Source: Lysinibacillus telephonicus
Lineage (GTDB): Bacteria > Bacillota > Bacilli > Bacillales_A > Planococcaceae
NCBI RefSeq assembly: GCF_003966145.1
Contig: NZ_RXNR01000026.1
Location: 1-55,147 of the forward strand
DNA: 55,147 nucleotides
Direction of reading: 5' to 3'
Shown: piece by piece, positions 8,969 through 17,458 of the stretch
How the letters are laid out: each line of letters opens with the position of its first letter
How positions within the stretch are numbered: the stretch's first letter is position 1
Program-made: the position numbers and the translations under genes
Notes under the pieces: model-generated
Databases searched by the model: none
Told to the model about the DNA's origin: nothing
The model's input: only the letters and a program-made list of their open reading frames with translations

Positions 8969-9442
8969 TTATTTTTTACAACCAGGACTTTTTATTTTAT
9001 TTGCAAGATCTTCTCCTGCATCTTCAAAAGCTTTTATTATATCAGCTTCTGTTTTGAAAAAATCTAATTCTTTACCATGTGGAACTACCAGTACCTGTAA
9101 GGACTCCAATTGATAAGATGATAATTTTCCTGAACCTAAATGTTGTCTTAATCTTGTATATAAATTATTAGCCTTACCAACATACCATTTAGTAATACCA
9201 TCTCTTACATCAATTGTCCTAAACATATATGCTCCACCGGATTTTTTACTTTCTCCCAATATTTCTTTTAAATACGCTCTATCAACCGGATTTGTAGGGG
9301 CTAATCCAAAAGCATCATATAAAATATTTGGGTCCTTTACATACCCATAAAGCGTAGGATTCCCACCCGCAAGTCCAATCGGGTCAATTTGAGTATAATT
9401 CCCCTGTTCTGGGTCGTAGTATCGGAATCGGTTATAATACAA
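8969..9442 (-). CDS. GIY-YIG nuclease toxin domain behind RHS core end (cassette C, 3' part)
   Basis: Starts within the RHS core end (YYNRFRYYDPEQG, DPIGLAGG) and carries a 109-residue toxin with a clear GIY-YIG nuclease signature: GAYMFRTID, then TKWYVGKANNLYTRLRQHL, with the conserved arginine and a downstream glutamate (KTEADIIKAFEDAGEDL). It is in the same frame as 9470-10783 but separated from it by an in-frame TAG. The nominal start at 9442 is a TTG inside the core and is unlikely to be a natural initiation site. The protein ends in SPGCKK. Confidence 0.8.
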   Translation of the reverse strand: MYYNRFRYYDPEQGNYTQIDPIGLAGGNPTLYGYVKDPNILYDAFGLAPTNPVDRAYLKEILGESKKSGGAYMFRTIDVRDGITKWYVGKANNLYTRLRQHLGSGKLSSYQLESLQVLVVPHGKELDFFKTEADIIKAFEDAGEDLANKIKSPGCKK

Positions 9443-9469
9443 TCCAATTTCTAAATCATCATACTGCCC

Positions 9470-10957
9470 CTAATACCTAAACGGAATGAAATCCTTCTCA
9501 CCAAAGAACTCTTTCACTCGTCCATAAACATCAAGCTCAGCTGACCAAATCCTATTACCCTCGTCATCATAGGCTTCCACTGGCGTTCCTAGATAGTCAC
9601 TAATAATACTGTAATGACCTTCACTTGTAATTTTAGCTGAAGGGACGAAGCCATCATTAAATACCCATGTGACTAAATTTTCACTTTCTAGTTCAGCCAA
9701 ACCATTCTGCAAATCATACTCATGTAGAATCGTATTGCCATCCCACACGAATCTCATCGTTTTTTCGTCAGAACTTTTCTCTATCCGTCTACCTAAAGAA
9801 TCATATTTGAAAGTAACTTCTATTTTGTCTGACTTGATGACCTTTGACATCATCCCATTGCCATAATATTCGTACTTCCACGTATCACCATTATTTTCGA
9901 CTTTCTTGATGAGATTTCCTTCTTCGTCATAGGTGAATTTGGCGTCTTTTGTTTCTAGTAGTCTACTGCCAGGGCCGTATACGCGATCTGATTTTTCACG
10001 TGTTTCATATAGATTGCCAACTTCGTCAACACTGCGGTATAGGAAATCAAATTGACCACCCTGATTAGACCATACGAGGTTACTAAATTCATCGTAACCA
10101 TAAGTCACTTTTACACCTGTTAGCTCGTTAACCATACTGCGTAATCGGTGATTAACATCCCAATGATAAACGCGTCTTCGACTATCGCGGTTTTGACTCC
10201 TTACTCGATGGTGTGTTGGTCTGCCTGAAATATCATATTGCCATTTGCTAATGACATCGCCAGGTAGGATTCTCTCAATCTCTTGACCGAGTTCATTGTA
10301 CTGCATGGAAGCTGTCCACTGGTTTTGGTCGGAATGGGAAGCGGTCATTTGCATGACATTGCCCATTTCATTCCGAGCGACTGTAATGTTTGCGCCAAGG
10401 CTACTTGTAATTTGGGAACGGTTGCCTAGTTCATCGTAGCTACTTTCAAGCCAATGGTCATTTTGCCACTCTTTGATCACTTGACCGGATACGTCACGCT
10501 CGAGCTTGACGGTCACATGGTCGTTTGCCGTCTCTAGCAACAAACCATTTTTGTCATAGCTAAATGTTTCCCAAGTATCATCATAATAATCCGCACGAAT
10601 AACATTTCCTAGATTGTCATGTTGATATGCTGTCCAGCGATTACCAGGTCGATTAATTCTCTGAACCAATCCCGCTAGACTTCGTTCATACGTTCTTGTC
10701 ATGTCATCAAAGCCGATTTCCTTGATGATATTCCCTTTCGCATCCCGTTCAAACTGATACGCTTCGCCCTTTTCGTTGAACACAGCGGTTAACTGTTCTT
10801 CTGTATCATAGGCGAAACGGACTTTCTTCCCACCTTGTTCTCGAGATGTTAAGCTACCAAGGATGGTGTAGTCAAAGGAAACTTGCGTATGATTGTCTTT
10901 CGCAAAAATAACATCGTCGTAGCAATCATACTGTAATTGAACGTCGTTGCCATCTGA
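9470..10957 (-). pseudogene. RHS core of cassette C, ended by an in-frame amber codon
   Basis: RHS/YD-repeat core in one open frame down to FIPFRY, where the codon for the expected Gln (CAA in other cassettes) is TAG at 9470-9472. The reading frame resumes unchanged after it as GQYDDLEIGLYYN into the GIY-YIG toxin. Upstream, RHS homology continues without a start codon to about 10957 (SDGNDVQLQYD) and then ends abruptly. The stop does not matter while the cassette is silent, but any recombination upstream of 9472 would yield a truncated effector; one downstream of it would rescue the toxin. Confidence 0.78.
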
Positions 10958-11498
10958 ACTATTTATATTGAAAATTAAATTCTAAAAATTGCAAGTGTAT
11001 CCATTTTTATACAAAACCTGAAAAAAGTAAATGGCTTGAGCCCTTTAGAATTCTATGCTCAAGCCAATTTATATTTTTTACTTTGTGTAATTAACAATAA
11101 GATTCAAATTATTTAAAGATAGATATTTTACATATTTTAATAATTTGATGTGCTGAACAAAAATTACAGAAATAGTTTTAAGCAATCCCTCTTGCTTTTA
11201 TATTGCAACGGATTCAATGCTTTTTACTGTAGCTGATTTTTTAATTAAGCCACATGAAATCCTTCACCTTAATAGCAGGAGGTAACCTGTTGGTAGGTGA
11301 ACGTTATTCCTACTTTGGTTTATATCAATCCTAACTAGTACTGTTTTTTGGTTTGATTCCTGGTTCTTGTTGTAAATTGTATAAACGTTTTTAGATTAAA
11401 GTTCAGAAATATAGTATTAAGAAGGGCAACAACCCATAAAATTAAGAATTTATTGCATTTTAATAATATATTTGAAAAAGGTAAAAGCTTTTTGCAAG
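10958..11498. other. 541-base non-coding stretch between cassettes C and D
   Basis: Apart from the terminator at 11032-11066 I see no supported gene. The stretch is AT-rich. A plus-strand 26-codon frame (MKSFTLIAGGN..., from 11252) has no ribosome binding site and no context. It probably contains decayed cassette sequence. Confidence 0.5.
11032..11066 (-). terminator. Terminator between cassettes (GAGCC-GAATTC type)
   Basis: Stem TGGCTTGAGC/GCTCAAGCCA with the loop CCTTTAGAATTCTAT, followed on the minus strand by TTACTTTTTTC. It shares loop and stem sequence with the hairpins at 7911 and 13219, though it is separated by about 430 bases from the immunity gene ending at 11499. Confidence 0.72.
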
Positions 11499-12140
11499 TT
11501 AGACACCCTCTAAAAAGTTATCATCTAACTGAACAATTATTTCTTTATAGAGTTTTTGAGTATCAATATCTAGATTTGATTCATGAAGATACTCATTTAA
11601 TATTTTGCAAATAGGATATTTAAATTCACTCGGTATATTTTTTATATTAGCGTTTACAACCCATCTAAATAATCTCATAGACTTTATTTTAGGAGGTATG
11701 CTCGCCATTGAAATAATATAGTTCCATTTATTTGGATACTCGTCAAATTGGGGTAATTTAATAAATCCTGTCGCTACTGCAAGTCTAATTTTATTATTAT
11801 CATGATTTATAAATTGTAGAAAAAAATTATAAATATCTTGGGTATTCGCTTCAAATTCATTATAAAGCTGTCGCATAGACCAAAAAACTCTACCAGAAAT
11901 TTGACCTAATGACCATAGTACTTGTTCTAAAACCTTTTCATCTGACTCATACCGATACCCAACATTAATTAATTTTCGTATGAAATCTGGATTAGATAAA
12001 AATTCTGAAATTGGTGATCCAGTCTCTAATCTAGTTGCTTTTTCAATAGTTTTAATCAATGATAGTGGATTTTCTGGAGTAGAATCACACAAATCTTCAA
12101 GTGCTTTTGTTACTGCTTCTAATTTCTTTATGTTGGACAT
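11499..12140 (-). CDS. HEAT-like helical immunity protein, partner of cassette D toxin
   Basis: A 213-residue all-helical protein resembling a HEAT/ARM-type alpha-solenoid: repeated helical pairs such as VLEQVLWSLGQISGRV and NNKIRLAVATGFIKLPQ. The start ATG at 12140 lies inside the toxin gene, overlapping its last 13 bases. The ribosome binding site GGAGG is encoded in the toxin's tail (the codons for GGKIK), so toxin and antidote are translationally coupled. It is cytoplasmic. Position makes it the cognate immunity protein of the cassette D nuclease-like domain; I cannot name the family. Confidence 0.6.
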   Translation of the reverse strand: MSNIKKLEAVTKALEDLCDSTPENPLSLIKTIEKATRLETGSPISEFLSNPDFIRKLINVGYRYESDEKVLEQVLWSLGQISGRVFWSMRQLYNEFEANTQDIYNFFLQFINHDNNKIRLAVATGFIKLPQFDEYPNKWNYIISMASIPPKIKSMRLFRWVVNANIKNIPSEFKYPICKILNEYLHESNLDIDTQKLYKEIIVQLDDNFLEGV

Positions 12141-13111
12141 TTTATTTTACCTCCTCTATCAACATTTACTGTTTTTGCTTTCTTCATTTGACTTTCTATT
12201 TCTGCCTGTGTTAAGAAAGTCCTACCTTTAGCAATTTTGTCAGGACCATTATATTGATGATAAAACCCTTCTGAAACAGGTCTTGTAGCATTATATAAAT
12301 TAGCATCCGCTTTGAATGCATGATACAATGCTGACCCCTCAAGATTTCTTGCTGCAATTCTGTCTGGAAGGGCATCTAAATAACTTACTTGACTAAATAA
12401 TTTTTTTGAAGTATTCCCATTACCATTAGCATGTTCTATAAGCCTCACTTGTATTGGTCTATCGGTTATACCATGATAAACTATATTACCAAGATCATCT
12501 TTTAACTGGTAATATGACCACAAACCAAATGGATCAAATGAATTATTTGTATTTCTTACAAATCCATATAGTGTTGGATTCCCACCCGCAAGTCCAATTG
12601 GATCAATCTGAGTATAATTCCCTTGCTCTGGGTCGTAGTATCGGAATCGGTTATAATACAGTCCGATTTCGACATCATCGTACTGCCCTTGATAACGGAA
12701 TGGAATGAAGCCTTTCTCGCCTGTATAATCTTTCACTCTACCGTAGACATCAAGCTCAGCCGACCAAACTCTATCACCTTGATCATCATAAGCTTCGACA
12801 GGTGCACCAAGATAATCACTAATTATACTGTAATGGCCCTCACTTGTGATTTTTGCAGATGGGACGAAGCCGTCATTAAATACCCATGTGACTAGATTGT
12901 CTGCCATATCAGCATCTGTTTGGTTAGAATTCTCCACTAGATTTTCAATTTTATCTGAATCATTCTGCGAAACATACTCATGAAGTATCGTATTCCCATC
13001 CCACACAAATCTCATCGATTTTTCGTCTGAACTCTTCTCTATTCGTCTACCTAGTGAGTCATACTTGAAAGTAACTTCCGACTTATCTGGCTTAATGATT
13101 TTTGACATCAT
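12128..13111 (-). CDS. Displaced RHS core end with GIY-YIG/URI-like tip (cassette D)
   Basis: The shortest RHS fragment. Homology to the full gene begins at about 13174 (LIEKVEKN...), and the nominal start at 13111 is internal. After DPIGLAGG...DPFGL comes a 130-residue toxin with YYQLKDDLGNIVYHGITDRPIQVRLIEHA: two strands, a YHGIT motif standing for YIG, and an arginine on the following helix. Then comes RNLEGSAL with a candidate catalytic glutamate. This fits the GIY-YIG/URI fold, more loosely than cassette C. It ends GKIKCPT and overlaps the immunity gene by 13 bases. Confidence 0.72.
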   Translation of the reverse strand: MMSKIIKPDKSEVTFKYDSLGRRIEKSSDEKSMRFVWDGNTILHEYVSQNDSDKIENLVENSNQTDADMADNLVTWVFNDGFVPSAKITSEGHYSIISDYLGAPVEAYDDQGDRVWSAELDVYGRVKDYTGEKGFIPFRYQGQYDDVEIGLYYNRFRYYDPEQGNYTQIDPIGLAGGNPTLYGFVRNTNNSFDPFGLWSYYQLKDDLGNIVYHGITDRPIQVRLIEHANGNGNTSKKLFSQVSYLDALPDRIAARNLEGSALYHAFKADANLYNATRPVSEGFYHQYNGPDKIAKGRTFLTQAEIESQMKKAKTVNVDRGGKIKCPT

Positions 13112-13213
13112 GCCATTGCCATAATACTCGTATTTCCACGTATCACTATTCTTTTCGACTTTCTCTATGAGATACTATATCCATTTTTTAATCACTATCA
13201 ATACTATAAAAGT

Positions 13214-13257
13214 TTAAACGGCCTGAGCCCTTTAGAATTCAAGGCTCAGGCCGCTTT
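13214..13257 (-). terminator. Terminator between cassettes (GAGCC-GAATTC type)
   Basis: Perfect 11-base stem CGGCCTGAGCC/GGCTCAGGCCG with loop CTTTAGAATTCAA, then TTTAAACTTTT on the minus strand. It is the third near-identical copy, with 7911 and 11032. It lies just before the RHS homology of cassette D and after the immunity gene of cassette E. Confidence 0.78.
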
Positions 13258-13340
13258 TGAACAATTATTCACTACTTTCGATTCAAGACTTTTTTTAGTA
13301 ATCTGAAAAACACTTAATATAAGCCAAATACTTATATTCT

Positions 13341-14150
13341 TTACATAAACAAATCTTGTAATTCCTCATATTCTCCAAACCAATATTTTAGTGCGTCTTC
13401 ATTTATCCCATCTTTCCCTTTCCACCAATCGACGGGATATAACCAATCTGAGCTATGTCTAGATCTTGGGGCTAAACCAAGATTTATGAATTGATGTAAA
13501 AAACCTTTATGCTCTTCTGTTTCTAAAATACTACAGAAACCAAGCGTCTCAAGCAATGCTTTTCTTTGTTCTTCATTTGATTTAAAACCTTTAATTTTTC
13601 CAATCTTTTTTTGAACTTTAGATGGTGTATCATTAGTTTCTGCATTTCTAATAATCTCAATAATAAACTTAAAAATATCAAAATCTTTCTTTGTCGGCTT
13701 TACATGGGGAAGCTTATTATGCTGTTGAAGTATAAATGAAAAATCATATATGTTACCTGAAATAATTCCACCAATACCGAAACGAATTTTGTTAACAAAT
13801 GTAAGGTCCACCAAAGAATCGGGATTATTTCCACATATTTCACAAGATATAAAATCACTTTTAAAATCATGGATAGGAAATTGTTTCATAATCACATATA
13901 CTGGTAATCCCGATCTCCAATCTAAATGTTGGTTACTTAAACTTGCTAGAAACAAATCCACTGTGAAACGTTTAGAACATTGTTTCAATTCAGTAATTGC
14001 ATTCTCAATAGCTTCATTATGCGTCTGTTCAATTTTGTCAAACATATAACCTGCAGTTTTAGCATACTGAAAATCTTCCTCTAATGTTTTCTCTGGATTC
14101 AACAAGCTATAATTTAATAAAATTTTTAAAGCTTTATTATTATAATTCAT
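13341..14150 (-). CDS. Immunity-position protein with a C-x2-C pair, partner of cassette E
   Basis: A 269-residue cytoplasmic protein, helical in the N-terminal third, with CEICGNNPDS near residue 100, and HSSDWLYPVDWWKGKDGIN near the C-terminus that looks conserved in character. It starts 16 bases after the cassette E toxin, with AAAGGGG as a possible ribosome binding site in the gap. I do not recognise the family; immunity is inferred from position alone. The terminator at 13214-13257 lies 84 bases downstream. Confidence 0.5.
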   Translation of the reverse strand: MNYNNKALKILLNYSLLNPEKTLEEDFQYAKTAGYMFDKIEQTHNEAIENAITELKQCSKRFTVDLFLASLSNQHLDWRSGLPVYVIMKQFPIHDFKSDFISCEICGNNPDSLVDLTFVNKIRFGIGGIISGNIYDFSFILQQHNKLPHVKPTKKDFDIFKFIIEIIRNAETNDTPSKVQKKIGKIKGFKSNEEQRKALLETLGFCSILETEEHKGFLHQFINLGLAPRSRHSSDWLYPVDWWKGKDGINEDALKYWFGEYEELQDLFM

Positions 14151-14166
14151 TCTTCAGAATACCCCT

Positions 14167-16113
14167 TTAGGTACATTTTATTTTTTCAAATTCTAATTCA
14201 TCTAAAGTCGGTAGCTTATTTACACTTCGACCATTCAGTAACTTATCAGCTGCATTTAATCTACGTTCTCCTATAATTGTTGATTGCTTCGCTTCTGATA
14301 TACCATGAATTTTGTTTCCACGAACATTTGGGCTTTGCCTTCCTAATACATTCTTTTGTTGAATGCCTCGTTCTTCAATACCTCTTACCGTATCATAGTC
14401 TGTCCCTTTTGGAGTAACTACTTCAAGTTTATCTCCTGCTCCAAATCTATAGCCATCTGCCCCCTTTGTAGCTGCATGACGTCTTCCTACATCAAACATT
14501 GAAGCATTATCTGATGCACGACCATGGTAATATGCATTTCCAGAACTATCAATCAAACGATAATTCCAATCGAGACCAAATGGGTCAACAGTGTTATTAG
14601 AATTTGAAACATACTGATAAAAATTATAGACTCTACTGTTTAAGCGAATTGGATCTTGCTGTGTATACATACCCTCTTCAGGTGAATAGTAACGGAATCT
14701 ATTATAGTATAATCCTGTTTCTTCGTCTGAATACTGCCCTTGATACCTAAATGGAACAAAGTCTTTCTCTCCTTCATACCCCTTTACTCGGCCATAAATA
14801 TCAAGCTCTGCAGACCAAACTTTATTACCTTGCTCATCATAGGCTTCAACAGGTGTTCCAAGATAATCACTAATAATACTATAATGACCTTCACTCGTGA
14901 TTTTTGCAGAAGGGACGAAGCCATCATTAAATACCCATGTGACTAGATCAGGTTCAGCCGATTCTTTCTGCGAATCATACTCATGTAGAATCGTATTCCC
15001 ATCCCACACGAATCTCATCGTTTTTTCAACTGAACTTTTCTCTATCCGTCTACCTAACGTGTCATATTTGAAAGTTACTTCCGTCTTGTCTGGCTTAATG
15101 ACTTTTGACATCATCCCATTGCCATAATACTCATATTTCCACGTATCACCATTGTTTTCGACTTTCTCGATGAGATTTCCTTCTTCGTCATAGGAGAATT
15201 TGGCATCTTTTGTTTCTAGAAGTCTACTGCCAGGGCCGTAAACACGATCTGATTTTTCACGTGTTTCATATAGATTCCCGACATCATCGACGCTGCGGTA
15301 TAGGAAATCGAATTGACCACCCTGATTAGACCATACGAGGTTACTAAATTCGTCGTAACCATAAGTCACTTTGACACCTGTTAGCTCGTTAACCATACTG
15401 TGTAATCGGTGATTAACATCCCAATGATAAACGCGTCTTCGAGTATCGCGGTTTTGACTGCGTACTCGATGATGTGTTGGTCTACCTGTGATATCATATT
15501 GCCATTTACTAATGACATCGCCGGGTAAGATTCTTTCAATCTCCTGACCGAGTTCATTGTACTGCATGGAAGCCGTCCACTGGCTTTGGTCGGAATGGGA
15601 AGCGGTCATTTGCATGATATTGCCCATTTCATTACGAGCGACAGTAATGTTTGCGCCGAGGCTGCTCGTAATCTGTGAACGGTTGCCCAATTCATCATAA
15701 CTACTCGCAATCCAATGGTCATTTTGCCACTCTTTAACGACTTGGCCAAATACGTCTCGCTCGAGCTTGACCGTCACATGATCGTTTGCCGTCTCTAGCA
15801 ACAAACCATTTTTGTCATAGCTAAATGTTTCCCAAGTATCATCATAATAATCCGCACGAATAACATTTCCTAGATGGTCATGTTGATACGCTGTCCAGCG
15901 ATTACCAGGGCGATTTACCCTCTGAACCAATCCCGCTAGACTTCGTTCATACGTTCTTGTCATGTCATCAAAGCCAATTTCCTTGATGATATTCCCTTTC
16001 GCATCCCGTTCAAACTGGTACGCTTCGCCTTTTTCGTTGAACACAGCAATTAACTGCTCTTCTGTATCATAGGCAAATCGAACTTTCTTCCCGCCTTGTT
16101 CTCGGGACTTCAA
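14167..16113 (-). CDS. Displaced RHS core with URI-like nuclease tip (cassette E)
   Basis: The longest displaced cassette. Its frame begins at a TTG (LKSREQGGKK) inside the YD repeats, and RHS homology continues upstream to about 16206 with a small deletion. The core ends DPIRLNSRVYNFYQYV...DPFGL, departing from the usual GLAGGNPTLYGYV, which suggests a separate origin for this tip. The 134-residue toxin has DWNYRLIDSSGNAYYHGRA, RRHAA, VRGIEERGI and a SPNVRGNKIHGIS loop, an arrangement compatible with a GIY-YIG/URI-like nuclease. It ends in EKIKCT and has no delivery domain. Confidence 0.72.
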   Translation of the reverse strand: MKSREQGGKKVRFAYDTEEQLIAVFNEKGEAYQFERDAKGNIIKEIGFDDMTRTYERSLAGLVQRVNRPGNRWTAYQHDHLGNVIRADYYDDTWETFSYDKNGLLLETANDHVTVKLERDVFGQVVKEWQNDHWIASSYDELGNRSQITSSLGANITVARNEMGNIMQMTASHSDQSQWTASMQYNELGQEIERILPGDVISKWQYDITGRPTHHRVRSQNRDTRRRVYHWDVNHRLHSMVNELTGVKVTYGYDEFSNLVWSNQGGQFDFLYRSVDDVGNLYETREKSDRVYGPGSRLLETKDAKFSYDEEGNLIEKVENNGDTWKYEYYGNGMMSKVIKPDKTEVTFKYDTLGRRIEKSSVEKTMRFVWDGNTILHEYDSQKESAEPDLVTWVFNDGFVPSAKITSEGHYSIISDYLGTPVEAYDEQGNKVWSAELDIYGRVKGYEGEKDFVPFRYQGQYSDEETGLYYNRFRYYSPEEGMYTQQDPIRLNSRVYNFYQYVSNSNNTVDPFGLDWNYRLIDSSGNAYYHGRASDNASMFDVGRRHAATKGADGYRFGAGDKLEVVTPKGTDYDTVRGIEERGIQQKNVLGRQSPNVRGNKIHGISEAKQSTIIGERRLNAADKLLNGRSVNKLPTLDELEFEKIKCT

Positions 16114-16206
16114 GCTGCCAAGAATGGTGTAATCAAAGGAAACTTGCGTATGATTAAAATCACATCGTCATAGCTTTCATACTGCAATTGGTCATCATTA
16201 CCATCT
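16114..16206 (-). pseudogene. Decayed upstream edge of cassette E RHS core
   Basis: Continues the RHS core (FDYTILGS, then DDV, LQYD) but lacks about ten bases relative to the full gene near 16155 and carries further changes, so the frame is lost. Similarity ends at ACCATCT, the same SDGN codons where cassette C homology ends. Confidence 0.6.
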
Positions 16207-16251
16207 ATATAGAAAATAAAAACACGAAAAAACAATTCTATTTCTAACAAA

Positions 16252-16300
16252 AAAACATATGTAAAGAAAGAACTTATGATGTCTTCTTTACATATGTTTT
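16252..16300 (-). terminator. Terminator (ACATATGTAAAGAA type)
   Basis: A perfect 17-base inverted repeat, AAAACATATGTAAAGAA/TTCTTTACATATGTTTT, with TTTTTTT following on the minus strand. It closes the transcript of the full effector, its immunity gene and DUF5713, and is related in sequence to 4657-4703. Confidence 0.8.
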
Positions 16301-16419
16301 AGAATAATCAGCTTTTTTATCAAGTGTATAATAAAGAATCGGTTGTAATACAAGTCCTGGCATAAACAGAATGGTTATATCGAGGCAGTTTGTAACGTAT
16401 AAAGATACATTGTCTATTT
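16274..16419 (-). pseudogene. C-terminal remnant of a small, partly hydrophobic protein
   Basis: An open frame with no start codon of its own reads DNVSLYVTNCLDITILFMPG, then LVLQPILYYTLDKKADYSK and stops inside the terminator loop. The membrane-like segment and clean end suggest the tail of a lost gene rather than chance, but the frame is only about 47 codons. The family is not recognised. Confidence 0.3.
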
Positions 16420-16425
16420 AATTTT

Positions 16426-16752
16426 TTACCATTCTCTTTCTCTAATAGCTTCTTCAGTATCGATATCAAGCTCAAAATATTGTAAAATTTCTTCTACTGT
16501 TTCTCCAATTGAATCCCGTGCAACCGTTTCAATTTCACTATTATTTTGATAAAACTCATTCTGTAGCTCATTAATAGCTATAGTCATTTCATCTAACTTT
16601 TCCTGAATCTCTTCTATTGTATGAGTGCTTTCCTCAATAAAATGAACTACTTTAACAATATGCAATTTAAGTTTATCTACTAAAAACGTTGGAAAAAAAG
16701 GATCTTTGTACATATCCACTAGATATTTAAATTCAGAATCAAGTTTCTTCAC
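16426..16752 (-). CDS. DUF5713-family small protein
   Basis: 108 residues, starting at GTG (16752) with GGAGGAACC as a strong ribosome binding site. It contains DMYKDPFFPTFLVDKLK at the N-terminus and FYQNNSEIETVARDSIGE...ELDIDTEEAIREREW at the C-terminus, matching what I know of DUF5713. It lies 74 bases after the effector's immunity gene. A frameshifted twin occurs at 1488-1813 at the end of the array. DUF5713 has no established function; its repeated presence here suggests an immunity or accessory role. Confidence 0.6.
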   Translation of the reverse strand: MKKLDSEFKYLVDMYKDPFFPTFLVDKLKLHIVKVVHFIEESTHTIEEIQEKLDEMTIAINELQNEFYQNNSEIETVARDSIGETVEEILQYFELDIDTEEAIREREW

Positions 16753-16826
16753 AATGGTTCCTCCTCGATGTAATCAATAGAGTCTAAGCTAATGTTTATT
16801 AGAAAAATTTTTATCTATTCTATTAC

Positions 16827-17438
16827 CTACTCATATTTCGGAACCCCATAGTGCCACATTTCTTCTACTGTTTTTAACGGATAATTATCTACACCAAGCA
16901 ATCGTAGTTCTTTTAATGGATCAATCCAACGGCTATTCTCAATCGATAAAATTAAGCGACGCACCAATTCATAACCAGTATTGTATCCAATAATTTCATA
17001 GTTATTTATGATATTTGAGTCATTTCTATCAATATTATATTGAATAATTTCATTACCCATAATACCCTTATCACCGACTATAGGATCAATTTTCACCAAA
17101 TTATATATTAGTTTATCATCACTGATTTCTGACCGACTCCCCCACTGTCCCCTGTCACTACTAATAAAAATCTCCGGTATAGGAATATTCAAGTTAGGTT
17201 GTACATTTTTTACTTTCCCCTCAGAACACTTTTTAAAAAAATCGTTTAGAACCATACATACCCCAAAAGGTTTCAAATTATTTAAATCGAGTGACTTCTC
17301 GTTAAAATTATTATTTTCACTCGAGATATTAAAAAATGCAACGTACGGAATATCTAATAATTGAGCAATGGTATACAAATTTTCTTTTAATTGTATTGAA
17401 TGAACATCATTTTTCTTCCAACTAAACCTTTTTAACAT
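16827..17438 (-). CDS. Immunity protein of the full-length effector, Imm26-like
   Basis: 203 residues. The N-terminus WKKNDVHSIQLKENLYTIAQLLDIPYVAFFNI resembles Imm26-type proteins, in which a 'GD/ND-x-h-x-I-x-L-x-x-x-x-Y-x-h-x-Q' strand pair opens the domain. It begins 20 bases after the stop of the 1826-residue VgrG-RHS gene, preceded by AAGAAAGGATG, and is therefore the currently active antidote. The C-terminal half has alternating strands and helices (LIYNLVKIDP, ELVRRLILSIENS). It is cytoplasmic, with no signal peptide. Confidence 0.6.
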   Translation of the reverse strand: MLKRFSWKKNDVHSIQLKENLYTIAQLLDIPYVAFFNISSENNNFNEKSLDLNNLKPFGVCMVLNDFFKKCSEGKVKNVQPNLNIPIPEIFISSDRGQWGSRSEISDDKLIYNLVKIDPIVGDKGIMGNEIIQYNIDRNDSNIINNYEIIGYNTGYELVRRLILSIENSRWIDPLKELRLLGVDNYPLKTVEEMWHYGVPKYE

Positions 17439-17458
17439 ACTAACATCCTTTCTTATCT

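Noticed and set aside
11252-11332. Plus-strand 26-codon frame beginning MKSFTLIAGGN
   Set aside because: No ribosome binding site, no partner genes and far too short to support; it lies in apparently decayed sequence.
1-17440. CRISPR array or tandem direct repeats as explanation for repeated sequence
   Set aside because: The repeats are long coding RHS homology, not short direct repeats with spacers.
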